Positions 1 to 12,590 of a stretch of DNA of 64,000 nt are shown in pieces. The stretch lies in assembly GCF_042100115.1 (NCBI RefSeq), contig NC_091272.1, forward strand, positions 6,014,001 to 6,078,000, given 5' to 3'. A model generated the notes under the pieces. It was not told the origin of the DNA. It saw nothing but the letters and a program-made list of their open reading frames with translations, and searched no databases. Numbering within the stretch: the first letter of the stretch is position 1; each line of letters begins with the position of its first letter. The DNA comes from Alternaria dauci. Lineage: Eukaryota; Ascomycota; Dothideomycetes; Pleosporales; Pleosporaceae. A program made the position numbers and the translations under genes.

Positions 1-709
1 ATTGAAAGAATGGGAGAACTGATGAGTATGTGATGATAACGTGAGCTCGAGGTAGCAAAGAAGTGACGTAGGTAATGCAGCAGCCCAATTAGCCATGGAA
101 TGTTGGCATAGTCGGAAAGAAATTTAGGTAGGCTGCAATGCAAATGGACACAATACTACGTGAAACCATTGTTTGTTGTTTAGTGGGTGAAAATATAGCC
201 GTGTCTCTACTGAACCACCTCGGGAAGCAATTCCGATGCCACAATACCATCAAAAAGGTCGAGAGATTATATCGTCTGACTCCCCATCCCTCCTCATGCA
301 TGACCGAAACGCCCCCACCCATTCATTGCGCCCCGCAAAGGAAAACAAAACAAGAATCAATTGAAAAAGACAATAGACGCAACAGTGACACTACTGAAAC
401 GTACCTAGGTAGAACCGGTGTTTGTTGCAACATAACACCAACTTTTGCAAGATGGCCTATCAACATTGCGACAAGTTTCGTAACGACCCTGAGGACAAGA
501 AGAACAACTCAAGAGACTCACTGGAAAGCGAAGAATGAGGGAAACGGTCAGTCAGACATCCACATTGCGAATCTCCTCCCTGCACCCGGCAGCGTTCTGA
601 ACTCCATGTGTAAGCCAGCCTTTACGGCGGCTACGACCATGCAAAGCCTGGGTGACTGGGAAAGGATAATGTGGACTGCCATCGAGGTGTTCCCACCAAT
701 ACTTCCAAC
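1..709. other. Intergenic, no supported gene
   Basis: This stretch lies downstream of the 3' end of the minus-strand gene that stops at 710. The longest forward open frame (138-713) has no recognisable domain, no good start context and low-complexity polar composition, and it runs into the terminal exon of the neighbour on the other strand. I see nothing supportable here. Confidence 0.5.
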
Positions 710-1846
710 TTAGTTGCGGTCCTCGGCAGCGTGCATCTCGACAAACGAGTTGGCATCTGACAGCTGCTTGCTTGCATAGATGCCGCGATCGCAACCGTAG
801 ATGCCACCGGGATTATAGGCGCGAATTTCGGAGTGGTGGGCTGGCTGTGGTGGAGTACGGGGGTTTTCCTCTGCGTTCGAGAATGAGGTGCGAGTCGAGC
901 GTGACAGCTCAGGCGTCGCGTGTTCGTTGATGATGTCGGTATCGCGAGACACTGTAGTCGGGTCAGTCAAGGTGCATGTGTGAGCCATGAACAAATACTT
1001 CACCTCCAGTGGGCGAAAGTGCAACTTGAGAATCGATGAACGAATGCGACAGACTGATCAACGCAGCAACAGCGTCGACCTCTTTCGCCTCCATCTCCTT
1101 AACGTCCTCCTCCTCCTCCTCTTTGACATCCTGCATCTCGATATCCTCGGGATTCGGCAGGCGCGAAAGAAAGTCCTGCCAGTCCTGAAGATTATCGGCA
1201 TACTCCGACTCGGATTCGATACCCTTGGCAGCCATCTCCGCCTTCATCGCCTTGTATGTCTCCATCATCTTGAACGTAACGTTGGGTATATACACATCTC
1301 CTGACCTGCCAAAGACACAGTTGTTGAGGCGAGCCCTCAGAACAGGACACATGCGGTTAAACTTCGAAGCAAAAGCGTTGGCTTCGCGCTCAGCACGAGG
1401 CGGAAGGTCATTGCCAGCCCTGTCTCGGATAACGTTGCCCACAAAAGTCTCATTGAATGCATCGCGGACCATTCTACTGTTCGGGAGTAAGATGCCGCGC
1501 TTACGTGACTCCACGATGGAAAGTTGGAAGTATAGCTCAAACCAAAGCTCCTCTTCCTCGTACCACAGGCTGACGGAGCGGGCTTTGAGACCGGCGCGGC
1601 CGTAGATCTGGTTGCGCCAGGCGTTGATCTTGCTGATGTCGCGGGCGGAGTTCCAGTCAATTATTGAGTGGGGTATCTTGCGGAAGTGGAGCTCTGTGAC
1701 TCTCTTGGTGATGGAGCAGTCGCAGACCATGCGCAGGAGAGATTCATCCTTGTGGCCGATGCTGGCCTTTTTGCGGATGCCGCGTGGGACGAGAGTTGAC
1801 TTTGACCCATTTGCTTTGGAAGTGGTCCTGACGGGCGTCTTGGCGG

Positions 1847-1880
<34 letters not shown>

Positions 1881-2087
1881 ATTGTTTGGTGTTGGCTTTA
1901 TCTTCTTGGCTGATGGTATAAGAGTTGCATCGGTAGTGTGCTCGCCGGCGGAGCGTTTGCGCTTATTTGCGGAGAGAGGGGCGAGTACGGATGGTGCATC
2001 TGTGTCTTTCTTGATCTTTTTCGATCCAGTCTGAACGCAAGACTGAGTTGCTGAGTCCCGGCCGATCTGGTCTCGTTTGGAAGACAT
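710..2087 (-). CDS. Unknown basic, probably nuclear protein with poly-Thr run
   Basis: Model: exon 1 2087-1004, intron 1003-952 (donor GTGAAG, acceptor CTACAG, 52 bp), exon 2 951-710, giving 441 aa. The spliced model replaces a read-through stop with a protein-like C-terminus, and the phase is exact. The start is the ATG at 2087 (MSSKRDQ); an upstream in-frame extension to 2192 begins with a good-looking but less likely ATG. Residues 20-65 hold Lys/Arg clusters (KKIKK, NKRKR, AKKIKP) that could act as nuclear signals. A run of 12 Thr lies near residues 70-81. A hydrophobic, Trp-rich core spans about 125-290 and is probably the folded domain. A Glu/Asp stretch follows near 320-335. I do not recognise the family; it looks like a fungus-restricted hypothetical protein. 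Confidence 0.65.
1852..1880. repeat. GTT/AAC trinucleotide microsatellite
   Basis: About ten uninterrupted GTT units (AAC on the coding minus strand) lie in the coding sequence of the unknown protein at 710-2087. They encode the poly-Thr run (read as ACA codons). The unit keeps the frame when it expands or contracts, so copy-number variation between strains would be tolerated. Confidence 0.9.
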
Positions 2088-3979
2088 CTTGTTTATTCTG
2101 GAGGAGTGGACGGCTGAGTTATGACGAACAGGCGTGCGGCGTTGCTGATTGTTTGCGACGGTAGGTTGACGATGAAATTTCACTGAGACCAAAAGAATTG
2201 TGTGCAGCTGGGGTTAGTGGTTGCGACGTTGGGATGTTGTGGTTGCGGTTGTTCGTATGCAGTCGGAGCTATATTGTGTTGTTGCGAGAGCAGAAGTTTG
2301 AGATCGAGACGAGGCGCAGGATTGAACCAAGCTTGAGAGATATTTGACGAAGGGCAGCGACTTGAAGATTTTTCACCAGGGCGTTTGAGGTGAAACGGAG
2401 TATAAGGGTGCGCAGTGTACGCGTTGTTGACGCTCCGCGACGTCGCCTCGCAACAACCAGCGCTGGCTATTGTCGCCCCAGAGTGAAAGAGGTAAATGCC
2501 GAAGATAAAAGCCGAATAGAACCAGAAGATATGAGACAAATTCCCGGTGAGGTTTTACATACAATGAGAAAAGGCTGTGGTGACTGCGCACTTTTGATTG
2601 ACGTCACCCGGGCTGTTGCTGGCTCTCCACATTCACCTTTACTAATTTGTGCGGAGAATCGCATTTTCCCGATTTCACTCCTTACTTGAGACGCTCTGGA
2701 AGTCTCTCGTGAGACAATGGTTGATAGACACGATGTCTGTAATAAAATGGTCACCTGGCGGGAATATGCGAGACTCGTAACTTGATTCAAAGTGCCAGAC
2801 ATGATATATCGAGTGAGACCAGTGCTACTCTGCTTCTCCGCTTTACCGACTGTCGAACTTTGGCCCAAGATTCCTCGTGGTTCATCTGGTATAGGCTGTT
2901 AGATGCAAAGTCGAGACGGACTGACGCTGGGCTCGGCAGAAGTCGATATGAGCTACTACCCGACATACGTGAGATGGTGCAGGTCAGGCTTGCCGGGAGA
3001 GTGAGTTGTTATTCCTACGAGGCGTCGCTCGTTAGTATTGCGCCATAAGGTGATAGCATCGAATTCAGATAGGCGTATCACGGCCGCATTCGCAACTTCG
3101 TATGTACGGCCAGCGTACTTGGACGACTCCTACGCCACCGTGAGCCCGCCTCTGCTTCTATCGCATCCTCAAAACTTACATGTCAATGACTCCTTCTCCC
3201 CCAATTCCCATGGAATACCTTCAGCTTTATCTGTGGATTCTCCCCTAGCACTCGCACCATTATCATATATCTCCTAGCCTGCCCTTTGCTTCGTATCTTG
3301 TCGCACCCGTCTCGACAACACTTTGGCGTAGGTAACACTCACGCGCGACATTATCAAGCTAGGTATGGAGACCCCGAAGTTGGCGAGGAGGGCGACGCCG
3401 GCGCACAGGAGGCTCCGGCTCTATACTTCCATGAATGCGGGTGTGAACTTCTCAGGGATCTACTCAGGCCCTGGATGGACAAGGGCGGTCGATTTTCCTG
3501 GTATGCTGAATCGTACTCTACCCACACTACACTCTAGACGTCCACATAGTAGTCTATACTGTGAACTCTTCGAGAGTGACATTGTAGCCTTTAGGAGAGG
3601 GGTTGATCGGAAAAAGACGAGGGGTGGATGTTCCCGGTAGGAATGGTTCCATTTCCTGGGGTCGTCCGTGCTTGTGCCACGCGGCTAACCGCAGACGTCA
3701 CCATTCGTCTCATTGCAGGGCGAAATATAAAGCTAGATCCTGCGCCAATCATCGCGGGATAACCCTCAATCTGGACCCCTCCCGATAAAGGAGCTGCAGA
3801 CGGTTAATTACGGATTACGCCCTGCATGCAAGCTGGACGGAGCGGCCAAGTGCAACCCGTGGACGCCTTGTAGCCCCCCGATCCTACACGCGTCTCTTAA
3901 AGCGACGGCAACCATCGTCTTTACGGATGGACCACCGGCTGTTTTGTTCTCTATGCATTTGAACCAGCGACGCACAAAG
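2088..3979. other. Intergenic, divergent promoter region
   Basis: This stretch separates the start of the minus-strand unknown gene (2087) from the start of the FAD oxidase (3980), so it should hold both promoters. Short open frames such as 3286-3537 and 3365-3640 overlap one another and have no recognisable features. I see no element or RNA gene. Confidence 0.5.
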
Positions 3980-5771
3980 ATGAGGGTCGCATGTGCCGTG
4001 ATCATTGGAGCTCTCGCTACAGGCGTCGCAGCGCAGACTGGCAGCGTCTTTGAGCCACAGAACTTCAATGTCAGCGCAGCTCTGGAAAACCTCGGCGTTG
4101 ACGTATCAGCTCTGCCGGAGTCAGCGGATACACTCAATCCACGGTCTACGGATGCGCAATGCTCAAATGCCGTTAGTCCAATCGTCGCGCAACGGTTTTG
4201 CAATATAGCGCGGGCTAACATTAGCTTCAGTGTACCGCTTTAACCATACTGTTCGGTACTGACAACGTCTTGGCTGAAGGAGCAACCGCATACTCCAACT
4301 TCACGGGAGGATACTGGTCTGCCCAACAAGGCTCGCTTCGACCGTCTTGTGTCTTCAAGCCTACAACAACTCTGGATGTCTCGATACTAGTGCTCGCAGC
4401 TAGACTGTACCAATGCCCTTTTGCCGTGAAAGGTGGGGGTCATGCGGCATGGGCTGGCGCGTCCAGCATTGAAGACGGAATTACAGTCTCGTTGGAGAAC
4501 TTCAAGCAAGCCGTTGTTGCTTCTGATAAACAGACGGTCGACATTGGCCCTGGACTTAGATGGATAGACGCTTACAAAGCCGTCGAGAAAGACAGCCTCA
4601 GTATCGTGGGCGGACGCGTAAGTATACAGATATATTCTTATCCTTTGCAGGCTCTGCTGACGATGGAATCAGATGGCTCCCGTAGGCGTACCTGGACTCA
4701 TCCTCGGAGGAGGCATATCCCACTTCTCGAGCAAGCGCGGCTGGGCATGTGACAACGTAGCCAGCTTCGAACTGGTCACAGCATCCGGATTGGCCATCAA
4801 CGTCAGCGCAACGTCTTACCCTGATCTGTATTGGGCACTGCGAGGAGGAGGCAATAATTTTGGAATCGTGACGAACTTCAAGCTTGATGCTTTTCCTCTA
4901 GGCCAAATGTGGGGAGGCCAGAGGGTGTACCTCGAGACATCAACCCCAGCCGTGCTAGATGCGATTTATGAGTTTACAGTATCTGGATCTGTCAAGGACG
5001 AAGATGCCGCACAAATTGTCGTAAGTTCGCTTGATATGCTCATCTGGCGCGGAAGATTGACACGTGCAGACTTTCGCCAGCATACCTGGAATTGGCAAAG
5101 CCTCTTTCGCCAATCTGCACTACGCAAAGCCGATTGCCAACGCTTCTGTCTTCTCCATTTGGAGCAACATCACCGCCATCGATGATACCACCGGTCTCCG
5201 ACCAATGTCCGGGATGGCTGACCTCTTGAACCAGGGAGCGCCTGCACCCGGAGCTTACCAAACCTGGTGGGGTATCAGTTTGAAGATGGATAGACAACTT
5301 CTCCAGTTCATCGTTGATACATTTTACGCGCAGGAAGCCACCATCGCCGATGTCGAGAAGATACTGCTCATCGTGGCTATCCAGCCTATCACCAAGAGCG
5401 CGGCCAAAGCCATGCAGAAGAATGGCGGAAACGCTCTAGGGATCGATCCAGAAAACGGTCCATACTTCGTACTCAACTTCAACGCGGCGTGGAACAACAA
5501 GGAAGACGAAGCCAAGTTCCAAACTGTGTTTGCCAACATCATCAAACTCGTGAAGGCAGAAGCGAAGAGGAGGAACCTCGACAACGACTTTGTGTATCTC
5601 AACTATGCATCCGAATATCAGGATCCCATTGGCAGTTATGGAGTGAAGAACAAGCAACGGCTAATAGAGGTATCGAAGAAATACGATCCAGCACAGGTCT
5701 TTCAGTACCTCCAGCCTGGCGGGTTCAAGCTAGCGAAGGGCGCGCCAGATGGGAACACACCCGGTGTATAA
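3980..5771 (+). CDS. Secreted FAD-binding PCMH-type oxidoreductase (berberine-bridge-like)
   Basis: Exons: 3980-4171, 4231-4617, 4673-5020, 5070-5771; introns of 59, 55 and 49 bp; 542 aa. The start at 3980 gives MRVACAVIIGALATGVAAQ, a clean signal peptide, whereas the in-frame ATG at 3944 would bury it. The N-terminal FAD-binding half includes the VKGGGHAAWAG motif, whose His is the usual 8-alpha-histidyl flavin attachment site, and the VGGR...GVPGLILGGG and ALRGGGNNFGIVTNFK motifs. The C-terminus (YLNYASEY...YDPAQVFQYLQPGGFK) fits the substrate half of this family. Such enzymes oxidise small alcohols, sugars or secondary-metabolite intermediates with O2 and release H2O2. The substrate cannot be read from sequence. 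Adjacent genes do not form a recognisable biosynthetic cluster. No 6-S-cysteinyl site is obvious, so single covalent linkage is more likely. Confidence 0.9.
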
Positions 5772-6289
5772 CTGGCGAAGGGAGATGAGCTCGAAGTATC
5801 TTTAGGCAAAGCGAGAGCTACTGGTTGTCCTAAATGGTAGCATATAGAGGGGGCGAAGAGACGAAGGAGCAGCCTTGGTCGGCGAACGCTGCATGTCTTG
5901 GTAGAGTAGAAGTCTGCCAAAACAATATGACCCTAGTTTCTTGCCCAATGTATCACTCGGATCTTGCCGTCTGACTGTTGTCGTAGTGCTTTCCCAAATT
6001 GGGATGCAAAACGCCACTTGAGCGCCACGTTCACAGGAACCGTCAAGGCTTGTTTCGCGCCGCGAAGACTTGGCGTTTCTTGATTCCAGACCTCCTATAT
6101 TCTCACAATGATCTCAAATGCCAGCTTGCATAAGAGTGAAATATCTCTCGCTTTCACGTCTGTTCGCCAAGGAGCCTTCCTAGCCTAATTCGTGCTCAGG
6201 TACGGCTCCACAACCTGGCACTGTTAGCGCTGTCAAGAGCAACTACTCTCTGCTCTGCAGTCAGTAACATAGACGTCATCACCGCTACG
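5772..6289. other. Intergenic
   Basis: Between the FAD oxidase stop and the small membrane protein start. It holds the 3' UTR of the former and the promoter of the latter. No other feature was seen. Confidence 0.5.
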
Positions 6290-6763
6290 ATGGCATCGAT
6301 ACTACGGCAAATCCTCCTTTACACGCTCCTCACTTTCATCCTCCTCCACGAACCTACGCTCAAGATCCTTATCAGCCTTCTCGTTAACGCACATATATTC
6401 TCGCGTATCACTCTCGATATCGTACGGAAACTGATCGATGCCTACCACCCTACTGTTGCCTCATCGATTGCGACTGTCGTGTTCGAGCTACGAGTCTTGA
6501 TATCGGAACGATGTGAATGGGCAGTCTTGAGACTATCGCAGTTGGCACGTGCCGGACTGATACATGTGGTACGCTGGACGATCGTTTGGCTAAATGCGAG
6601 CCCGCGTTGGCTGTGCGAGCTGAATGAACTTATCGTTGAATCTGGGGTGTATTTGGCTAGGAGATTGCAGTGTCGTTTTGATGGAGAAATCGTGGAAGAT
6701 TGGTTCGTCGCAGGAAAGGCAGTGGCTCAATTCTGCGCAGAAGTACGAGGCAGTCTTATTTGA
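6290..6763 (+). CDS. Small hypothetical membrane-associated protein
   Basis: A single-exon ORF of 157 aa starting at an ATG. The N-terminus (residues about 5-35) is strongly hydrophobic and could be a signal anchor or one membrane segment. The rest is rich in Leu, Val, Arg and Trp with amphipathic character. No family is recognised. Support comes from ORF length, ATG start and composition unlike the surrounding noise. It could be non-coding. Confidence 0.4.
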   Translation: MASILRQILLYTLLTFILLHEPTLKILISLLVNAHIFSRITLDIVRKLIDAYHPTVASSIATVVFELRVLISERCEWAVLRLSQLARAGLIHVVRWTIVWLNASPRWLCELNELIVESGVYLARRLQCRFDGEIVEDWFVAGKAVAQFCAEVRGSLI

Positions 6764-9213
6764 GCCTCGCTTGAGCTGGAAATTACGAGTAAACTCGATG
6801 CTAGGTCCTTTATCTCGACGAAGATAGGCACATGGGTGTTACAATGAAGTATTCATGGAAACTGGAGGCATACCCAGATAGCTGTTTCTCTGCTGTCCCA
6901 GTCAAGTGGTGTGCCGGTATCCTCCTTGATTACTCCCAGCTTCACGAGCCTTGGTGTATTCCAGTTATAATGCCTGTTCCGCTTCCTCCAGACGCTTCGT
7001 ACAGGACTGCCACAAATGACACTACCTATATTGGTCATACTCACGAGCGAGTCTTTAGTGTGGCTGGTCTGAATCAACAGTCACTGCTCGGGTGATGAAA
7101 ACCAACAGAAAAGATATCGAAAAGATATCGAAAAGAGTCTCCCTGGCGAGTCTCAAAGAACTCTGAAGTTCACCCGCGACGCGACTTGACCAGAACTCCA
7201 ATGACGTAATCGGAACAAATTCGGTTAGCGTACCTAGCTACTCATCGTGCAGCGCACGCCAAGCATCACACCATATCTCATGACTTCAGCCTTGTATTCA
7301 GCCTTGCGACTTTAGACAATCGATAGCCGTAGTCGCCGACATGTACTCGGGTCTAGACTTTGTCGCACCGCTCATGCATGGCGGACACTACGTTGACCCA
7401 CGGTCCTCTCTTGGGTAATTTGGTGTTCACTGCACCCAGAAGATACCTAGGTACACAAGGTCTTCTGTGGTTATCTGTACAGACGTACAAAACGGCGATT
7501 ACCCCCATGGCATGATATGGGCTATGATCCGAGGTGGTAAGACTGTGTTGATATGCTGCAAGGCGTTTACCGCTCATTCTCCTCGTTGTTACTGCATGCC
7601 CTAGCTAATCTTGCGATATCACAGCTCCGTGTACCTCGCCAGGGTACAAGACGCTGTGGAGCTCGTCCAACAAGGTCCCTCTGTCTGCAATCCACTTGAT
7701 GCACAGTCAGCCTACGTCGACGCGCATGCACGAAGGTTACAAGATCAATATCCACGGCCAGTGCTCATCTCAACAGATCCGCCGACGCATGGATTGTCCC
7801 ACACAAATTAGGGTCGAAGGAGAAATAACGTTGTTCGTGGAGTCAGACGCGAGAACGCGACGCTATTGGCTGCATGCATCGAAATTACGGTGAGATCACA
7901 TCCCTGCAGGAATGCAGCACGCTCGCAGCACCGTTCGTAGGGCTTGGCTGCGAAGGCTTACATGTAACCCTACCTAACTACGGTTGGTGATGCTAATTTG
8001 TACATTGATAACATTAGCCCTCTTACCATGTCAAAACGCCAGCCAGACGGGGGTATAATCCATCGTACCATGTGCGCTGCTGAAGGGTAACACAACCTCA
8101 GCGCATCGGCACTTATGCAGGCACAGCGCGAGAACGAGACAACGTTGTTTCCAGCGCCATGGACGCAATGAGACATGCCCGGTGACTCGGAACCGAGATG
8201 CTTAGTGAGCGTGTCCACGCTTGCGGAAGGAAAGCTGCCGATGAAGCCTATCTGTGGAAGTTCGGCACACATGTGGCACATGAAGGCACACAGCAGCCTA
8301 TCCGAGCGAGTCCACTTCAGGGTTGTGCTCATTCCATTCCTGGCACCACGTCGAAATTGTTTTAGATGATTTCGACGTCGGCGCTGTGTTCATTATTTCT
8401 CTCCAGTATGCGAGCGCAGCCAGTCATGCAGACGGCTCGAAATACCGAACACACAGCACAGCTGTCCTTCGGGAGACCTGTTCCACAAAAATCCAGTGTT
8501 ACGCTATTCTGCTTGTACAGGACGCGCAGGATGACACCGCCGAACTATCGTGTGATGAAGATGAGCCAGCACATTGAAAAGCGTCATAGCATCACGATCG
8601 TGTGTGCTCGAAGACGGTCGAGTACAGTCGCTCACCTCCCGACCGCTGCCAGATGACGAATTTTGAGTGATGTGACAAGACAACAAGTCGGTCAGGCTTC
8701 CAGCCGTAGTCGACTCGAACAGGCTAGCTGGCCGCCCCCAAGTCCAATCTTGCTGCACGGATTAGCCCTTTGGCGCGTTTTGCACAGAACGACAAGCTCT
8801 TCCACTGCTTCGCGTGCCAACACAGCACTCTTACTCGTCAACGGTCCGTGTGTGCAGCTGGAGACGCAGGCCAGTGCAGCTGCGTCTGATCGCCGTTATT
8901 CTTCCTCTCCGCTTTTTGGTGTGGTGCGTACATGGGTTCGGGGGCTCCGCGGGCAGCTGATTTGCGGCGGCATGACGAGCGGGGCTCCAGCGGCTGCGCC
9001 GAGCAGCGCCCTTGTGTCTGACTGCCCCACTTGTTTTCTTACTGGCTCTCGAAATACCACACCATACAGGGCATCTCTGTGAAGCTCGTTGGGGGCTGAG
9101 AAGTACATCACCACTGCTAAACATTTATTAACCACCGGGCCCCCAATGGAGGCCATACGCCCCAAGAAAGATCGCCAGCCCCTGAGCACTGGGGACGTGG
9201 CATTAACTTGACG
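6764..9213. other. Gene-free 2.4 kb interval
   Basis: Many overlapping short frames on both strands (for example 7970-8332 minus, 8663-9082 plus, 8896-9384 minus) without domains or plausible splicing. The part just before 9214 is the calpain promoter and leader. A short 11-bp tandem repeat sits at 7109-7135. No tRNA or transposon remnant was recognised. Confidence 0.5.
7109..7135. repeat. 11-bp direct repeat with GATATC palindrome
   Basis: The unit AAAAGATATCG occurs twice back to back and is followed by a partial third AAAAG. Each unit contains the palindrome GATATC. It lies in non-coding DNA far from a start codon. Its function is unknown and it may be simple slippage. Confidence 0.8.
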
Positions 9214-12200
9214 ATGGCATCGAATGGTACTCACGACTTCATCAACATCACCACACCACACTCGCGGGCGCCCAGCATGGTTCAAGAAACGCCCGCGTCC
9301 GCGCCGCGGCCACGCTTGCCAGTAAGGAAACAGGCGCCCCAGCGGAACATCGACGAGTTCTGGAACAAGTTCACGACCAAGCACCCCGGCAAGATCTTCA
9401 CAATCCTACCCGACAATCTGTACGCAAAACGTGCCGCCGCACATGCGCCGAGAGGATCCATCCCCGGCGTCAATGCGCTTGCGTCATACGAGGAAGCCAA
9501 AGAGGCCTGCACCAGGAAGGTCGCAAAGATCGTCAAGGAATGCCGACGATTAAATCAAAAGTACCGAGATCCGCATTTCGACATCGAAGCAGACTTCAAG
9601 CGGTCGCAAGCTTTTCCGGATACACCACCCGACTGTCTGACTGGGCTTAATGAAGAAAAAGCCGATTTCCATCCCTTGTCGGTCAAGAGAGTTGAGGTTC
9701 GTATATTACAGACGACAAAAGAATCTGGCTAATCCGTCCAAGGACATCTTCGACGACCCACGGTTCTACATCGGCGGCGCTACAGCAAACGATGTGCGGC
9801 AGGGCAACGACGGCGACTGCTGGTTCATGTCAGCACTGGCGACGATCTCAAACAAGGAAGAGCTGATACAACGGGTATGCGTTGCCCGCGACGAGAAGGT
9901 CGGCGTCTACGGCTTCGTCTTTCACAGAGGTAAGGACACGCTACTCATCCGGAAAGCACTCAGACTGATACGTCCCAGATGGCGAATGGATATCGGAAGT
10001 TATCGACGACAAGCTATACCTGATCAAAGAAGACTTTGACGAAGCCAAACTCGAGCGCTACCACTGGCTGGAGCTCCAGAACCGCAAAAGTCCGGAAGAG
10101 GAATACCGTACCGTTATGCAAACTGGCTCGCGAGCGCTGTATTTTGCACAGTGCAGCGACCCCAATGAGACGTGGCTACCACTGCTCGAAAAGGCCTTTG
10201 CCAAAGCACACGGCGACTACAGTGCCATCGACGGAGGCTTTGTTGGCGAGGGCATCGAGGACCTTACTGGAGGTGTTACTTCGGAGGTCTTTGCCACCGA
10301 CATCCTGGACAAGGACAAGTTCTGGCGCGAAGAGCTTATGAACGTCAACAAGACCTTCCTCTTTGGATGTGGCCAGATGGGTGGCATCTACGGTGCGCGC
10401 AAGGGTATCCAGGAGAAGCACGCCTACTCTATCATGGAGGCACGCGAGATTGACGGGCAGCGCCTGTTGAAGCTCCGGAATCCCTGGGGCCGGACCGAGT
10501 GGACTGGTAGCTGGAGCGACGGATCAGAAGAATGGACTCCGGAATGGATGAAGAAGCTCGATCACAAGTTCGGTGACGATGGCGTCTTCTGGATCTCCTA
10601 CAAAGACCTGTTGCGCACATACCAACACTTCGATCGCACTAGGCTTTTTGGGCCGGAATGGACCGTGTCTCAACAGTGGACGAGCGTCAACGTTCCTTGG
10701 AGCGTCGACTATCTTGACACCAAGTTCAGGATCCACCTCGCCAAAGGCGGCCCAGTCGTCATTGTCCTCAGCCAGCTTGATGATCGCTACTACCAAGGTC
10801 TCGAGGGACAGTACGAGTTCAACCTGCAGTTCCGCCTCCACAAGGACGATGAAGAGGAATACATCGTTCGCAGCAACGGCACATATTACATGAAGCGCTC
10901 TGTCTCCACAGAGCTCGACCTCGAGGCTGGCAACTACACTGTCCTGCTCAAGATCAAAGCAACCCGGATCCCCGATAACCCAACGCCAGATGAAGTCATC
11001 CGGGCCACATGCACCAAGCGGCGCGAGAAGCTTCTCGCAATCGGGCTCTCCTACGATCTTGCTCATGCCAAAGGGCAGTTTAGGGAGCAAGAAAAGGACA
11101 AAGCACAGCGTGAGAAAGAGCAGAAGACGGAGCGTAAAAAGGCCGAGCTCAAGCAGGCACATGAACGTCGCAAGAGGCTGCGCAGAAAGGCTGCGCTGCG
11201 CGAGCAGAAGAAGGCTGCTAAAGAGACGCGCAAACTCAACCAATCCGGCGAGATGGCAGAAATCAACAGGAAGCTACACGATCTATCTGGTCTCGGAATC
11301 AATGTCGACGAAGAAAACCGTACCTCTGGCGACGAAGACCCTAAGCCTGTCCACCAAGCCGTCTCCAGGCATCGTCGCGCATCGAGCCTTGATCCATCCC
11401 GTGAACGCTCAGCAAGCCCTGGTGGCGGTTTTGGCGGCCGAGGAGGCTACAACAAAGGCCGAGACGGCTACAACGCGTCGCTACCCGGAGCACTCCAAGG
11501 ACGTGGCGGCTACAACCGTGAAAGCCACGGCGCCGCAACCCCTGAGGCTCCTATGCTCCAGGCGCGAGGCGGCTACAATCAAGCGTTCCAAGGACGTGGT
11601 GGCTACAACCAGAACATGCCAGGTGAGTTCCAAGGACGCGGAGGTTACAATCAGAATATGCCGGGCGAGCTTCAAGGTCGGGGAGGCTACAATCAAAACA
11701 TGCCTGGAGAGCTTCAAGGCAGAGGAGGCTACAACCAGAACTTATCTGGTGAACTCCAGGGTCGTGGTGGTTACAATACCGAACTGCCTGGCACCTACCA
11801 AGGACGCGATGGGTACAACGAAGCCCAAGTGACAGATTCGCCGATACCCACGCCGTTGCCCATACCTCTTACAACCCCGATGACCGATGAGTTCCGTCCT
11901 GGCACCCCTGGCCAGAGGACCTACAGCCCTCGTCCCGAGCGTCGATCACCAGCTGCCTCGCGCCGGGCTACGCTTACTCCTATCCCTGGCGTCCGACCTG
12001 GTATTCAGGTAATCCGTGGGCGCAGTGCTAGTGATTACTCGCACCGCGCTCAACACGGAATGCACTCACCCGACGACATGTCCGACGACTCGTCCTGGGA
12101 CTCTGAAATCGACGGCCCTTGCTCGCTCGATTCTGATCTCTCTGACGACGAAGACAACATCCCCCGCATATTCTCAGAACGCCAACCTCGCTACGTGTGG

Positions 12201-12590
12201 TACAACGGCGCGCGCTACCCATACATCGAAGACGAAGATGAGTTTGAGCGCGACCCCTGGAACGCCGTGTGTGTCGTGGGGCTTCGCGTCTTTAGCAAGG
12301 ACAATACCGATGTCACGATCGAAGTGCACAACGGCGAGGGGGACTCTAGGAAGAAATCTGACGGAGACGATGCGAGCGTGACGACCATGGGCACCGTCAG
12401 ACGCAAGGAGAAGGAGCTTGACGTTGACGACAGTGCCGCGGATGCTACGAGTCCGATGCGAACGAGGAATACTGGTCTTGATGACGAGCTGAGCGCACGA
12501 TTGAGTCGGGCCGAGGAGGCGGAGCTTGTGAGCCATGTTGGTACTGCGCCAGCGGGCATGGAGAGGAGTCGGCAGGGGACGCTGAGCTAA
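9214..12590 (+). CDS. Calpain-family cysteine protease with C-terminal GRGGYN repeats
   Basis: Exons 9214-9696, 9743-9929, 9979-12590; introns of 46 and 49 bp, the second splitting an Asp codon; 1093 aa. The start is the ATG at 9214 (MASNGTHDF). The protease core (family C2, Ca2+-dependent intracellular proteolysis) is complete. The catalytic Cys187 lies in GNDGDCWFMSAL, His371 in QEKHAYSIMEA and Asn391 in LRNPWG. A beta-sandwich-like domain follows to about residue 580. A highly charged Lys/Arg/Glu helix (about 595-645) probably forms a coiled coil. Residues about 709-839 carry ten Gly-Arg/Asp-(Gly)-Gly-Tyr-Asn motifs in units of mostly 14 residues. The remaining tail is Pro/Ser-rich, then acidic. 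It is not the PalB pH-signalling type by layout. The repeats suggest protein or RNA interaction or condensate-like behaviour, which is inference only. Confidence 0.92.
11430..11822 (+). repeat. 42-bp coding minisatellite (GRGGYN units)
   Basis: In-frame tandem units inside the calpain gene. The best-conserved stretch (about 11590-11770) repeats every 42 bp and encodes GRGGYNQNMPGELQ with small changes. The outer units are more diverged and of uneven length. Synonymous differences between units show that they are not very recent copies. The length is a multiple of three, so gain or loss of units preserves the frame. Confidence 0.9.

Noticed and set aside
138..713. 191-aa plus-strand ORF at the left edge
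   Set aside because: No domain, weak composition, and it overlaps the terminal exon of the minus-strand gene only at its end; not enough to call a gene.
3286..3640. Short overlapping ORFs before the FAD oxidase
   Set aside because: No domain, no start or splice support; likely chance frames in the promoter region.
10524..11243. 239-codon minus-strand frame inside the calpain
   Set aside because: Antisense shadow of a verified catalytic domain and charged helix; hydrophobic Leu-rich composition is the mirror of Lys/Glu codons.
10990..11832. 280-codon plus-strand frame overlapping the calpain repeats
   Set aside because: Alternative frame of the same minisatellite; no ATG context or domain.
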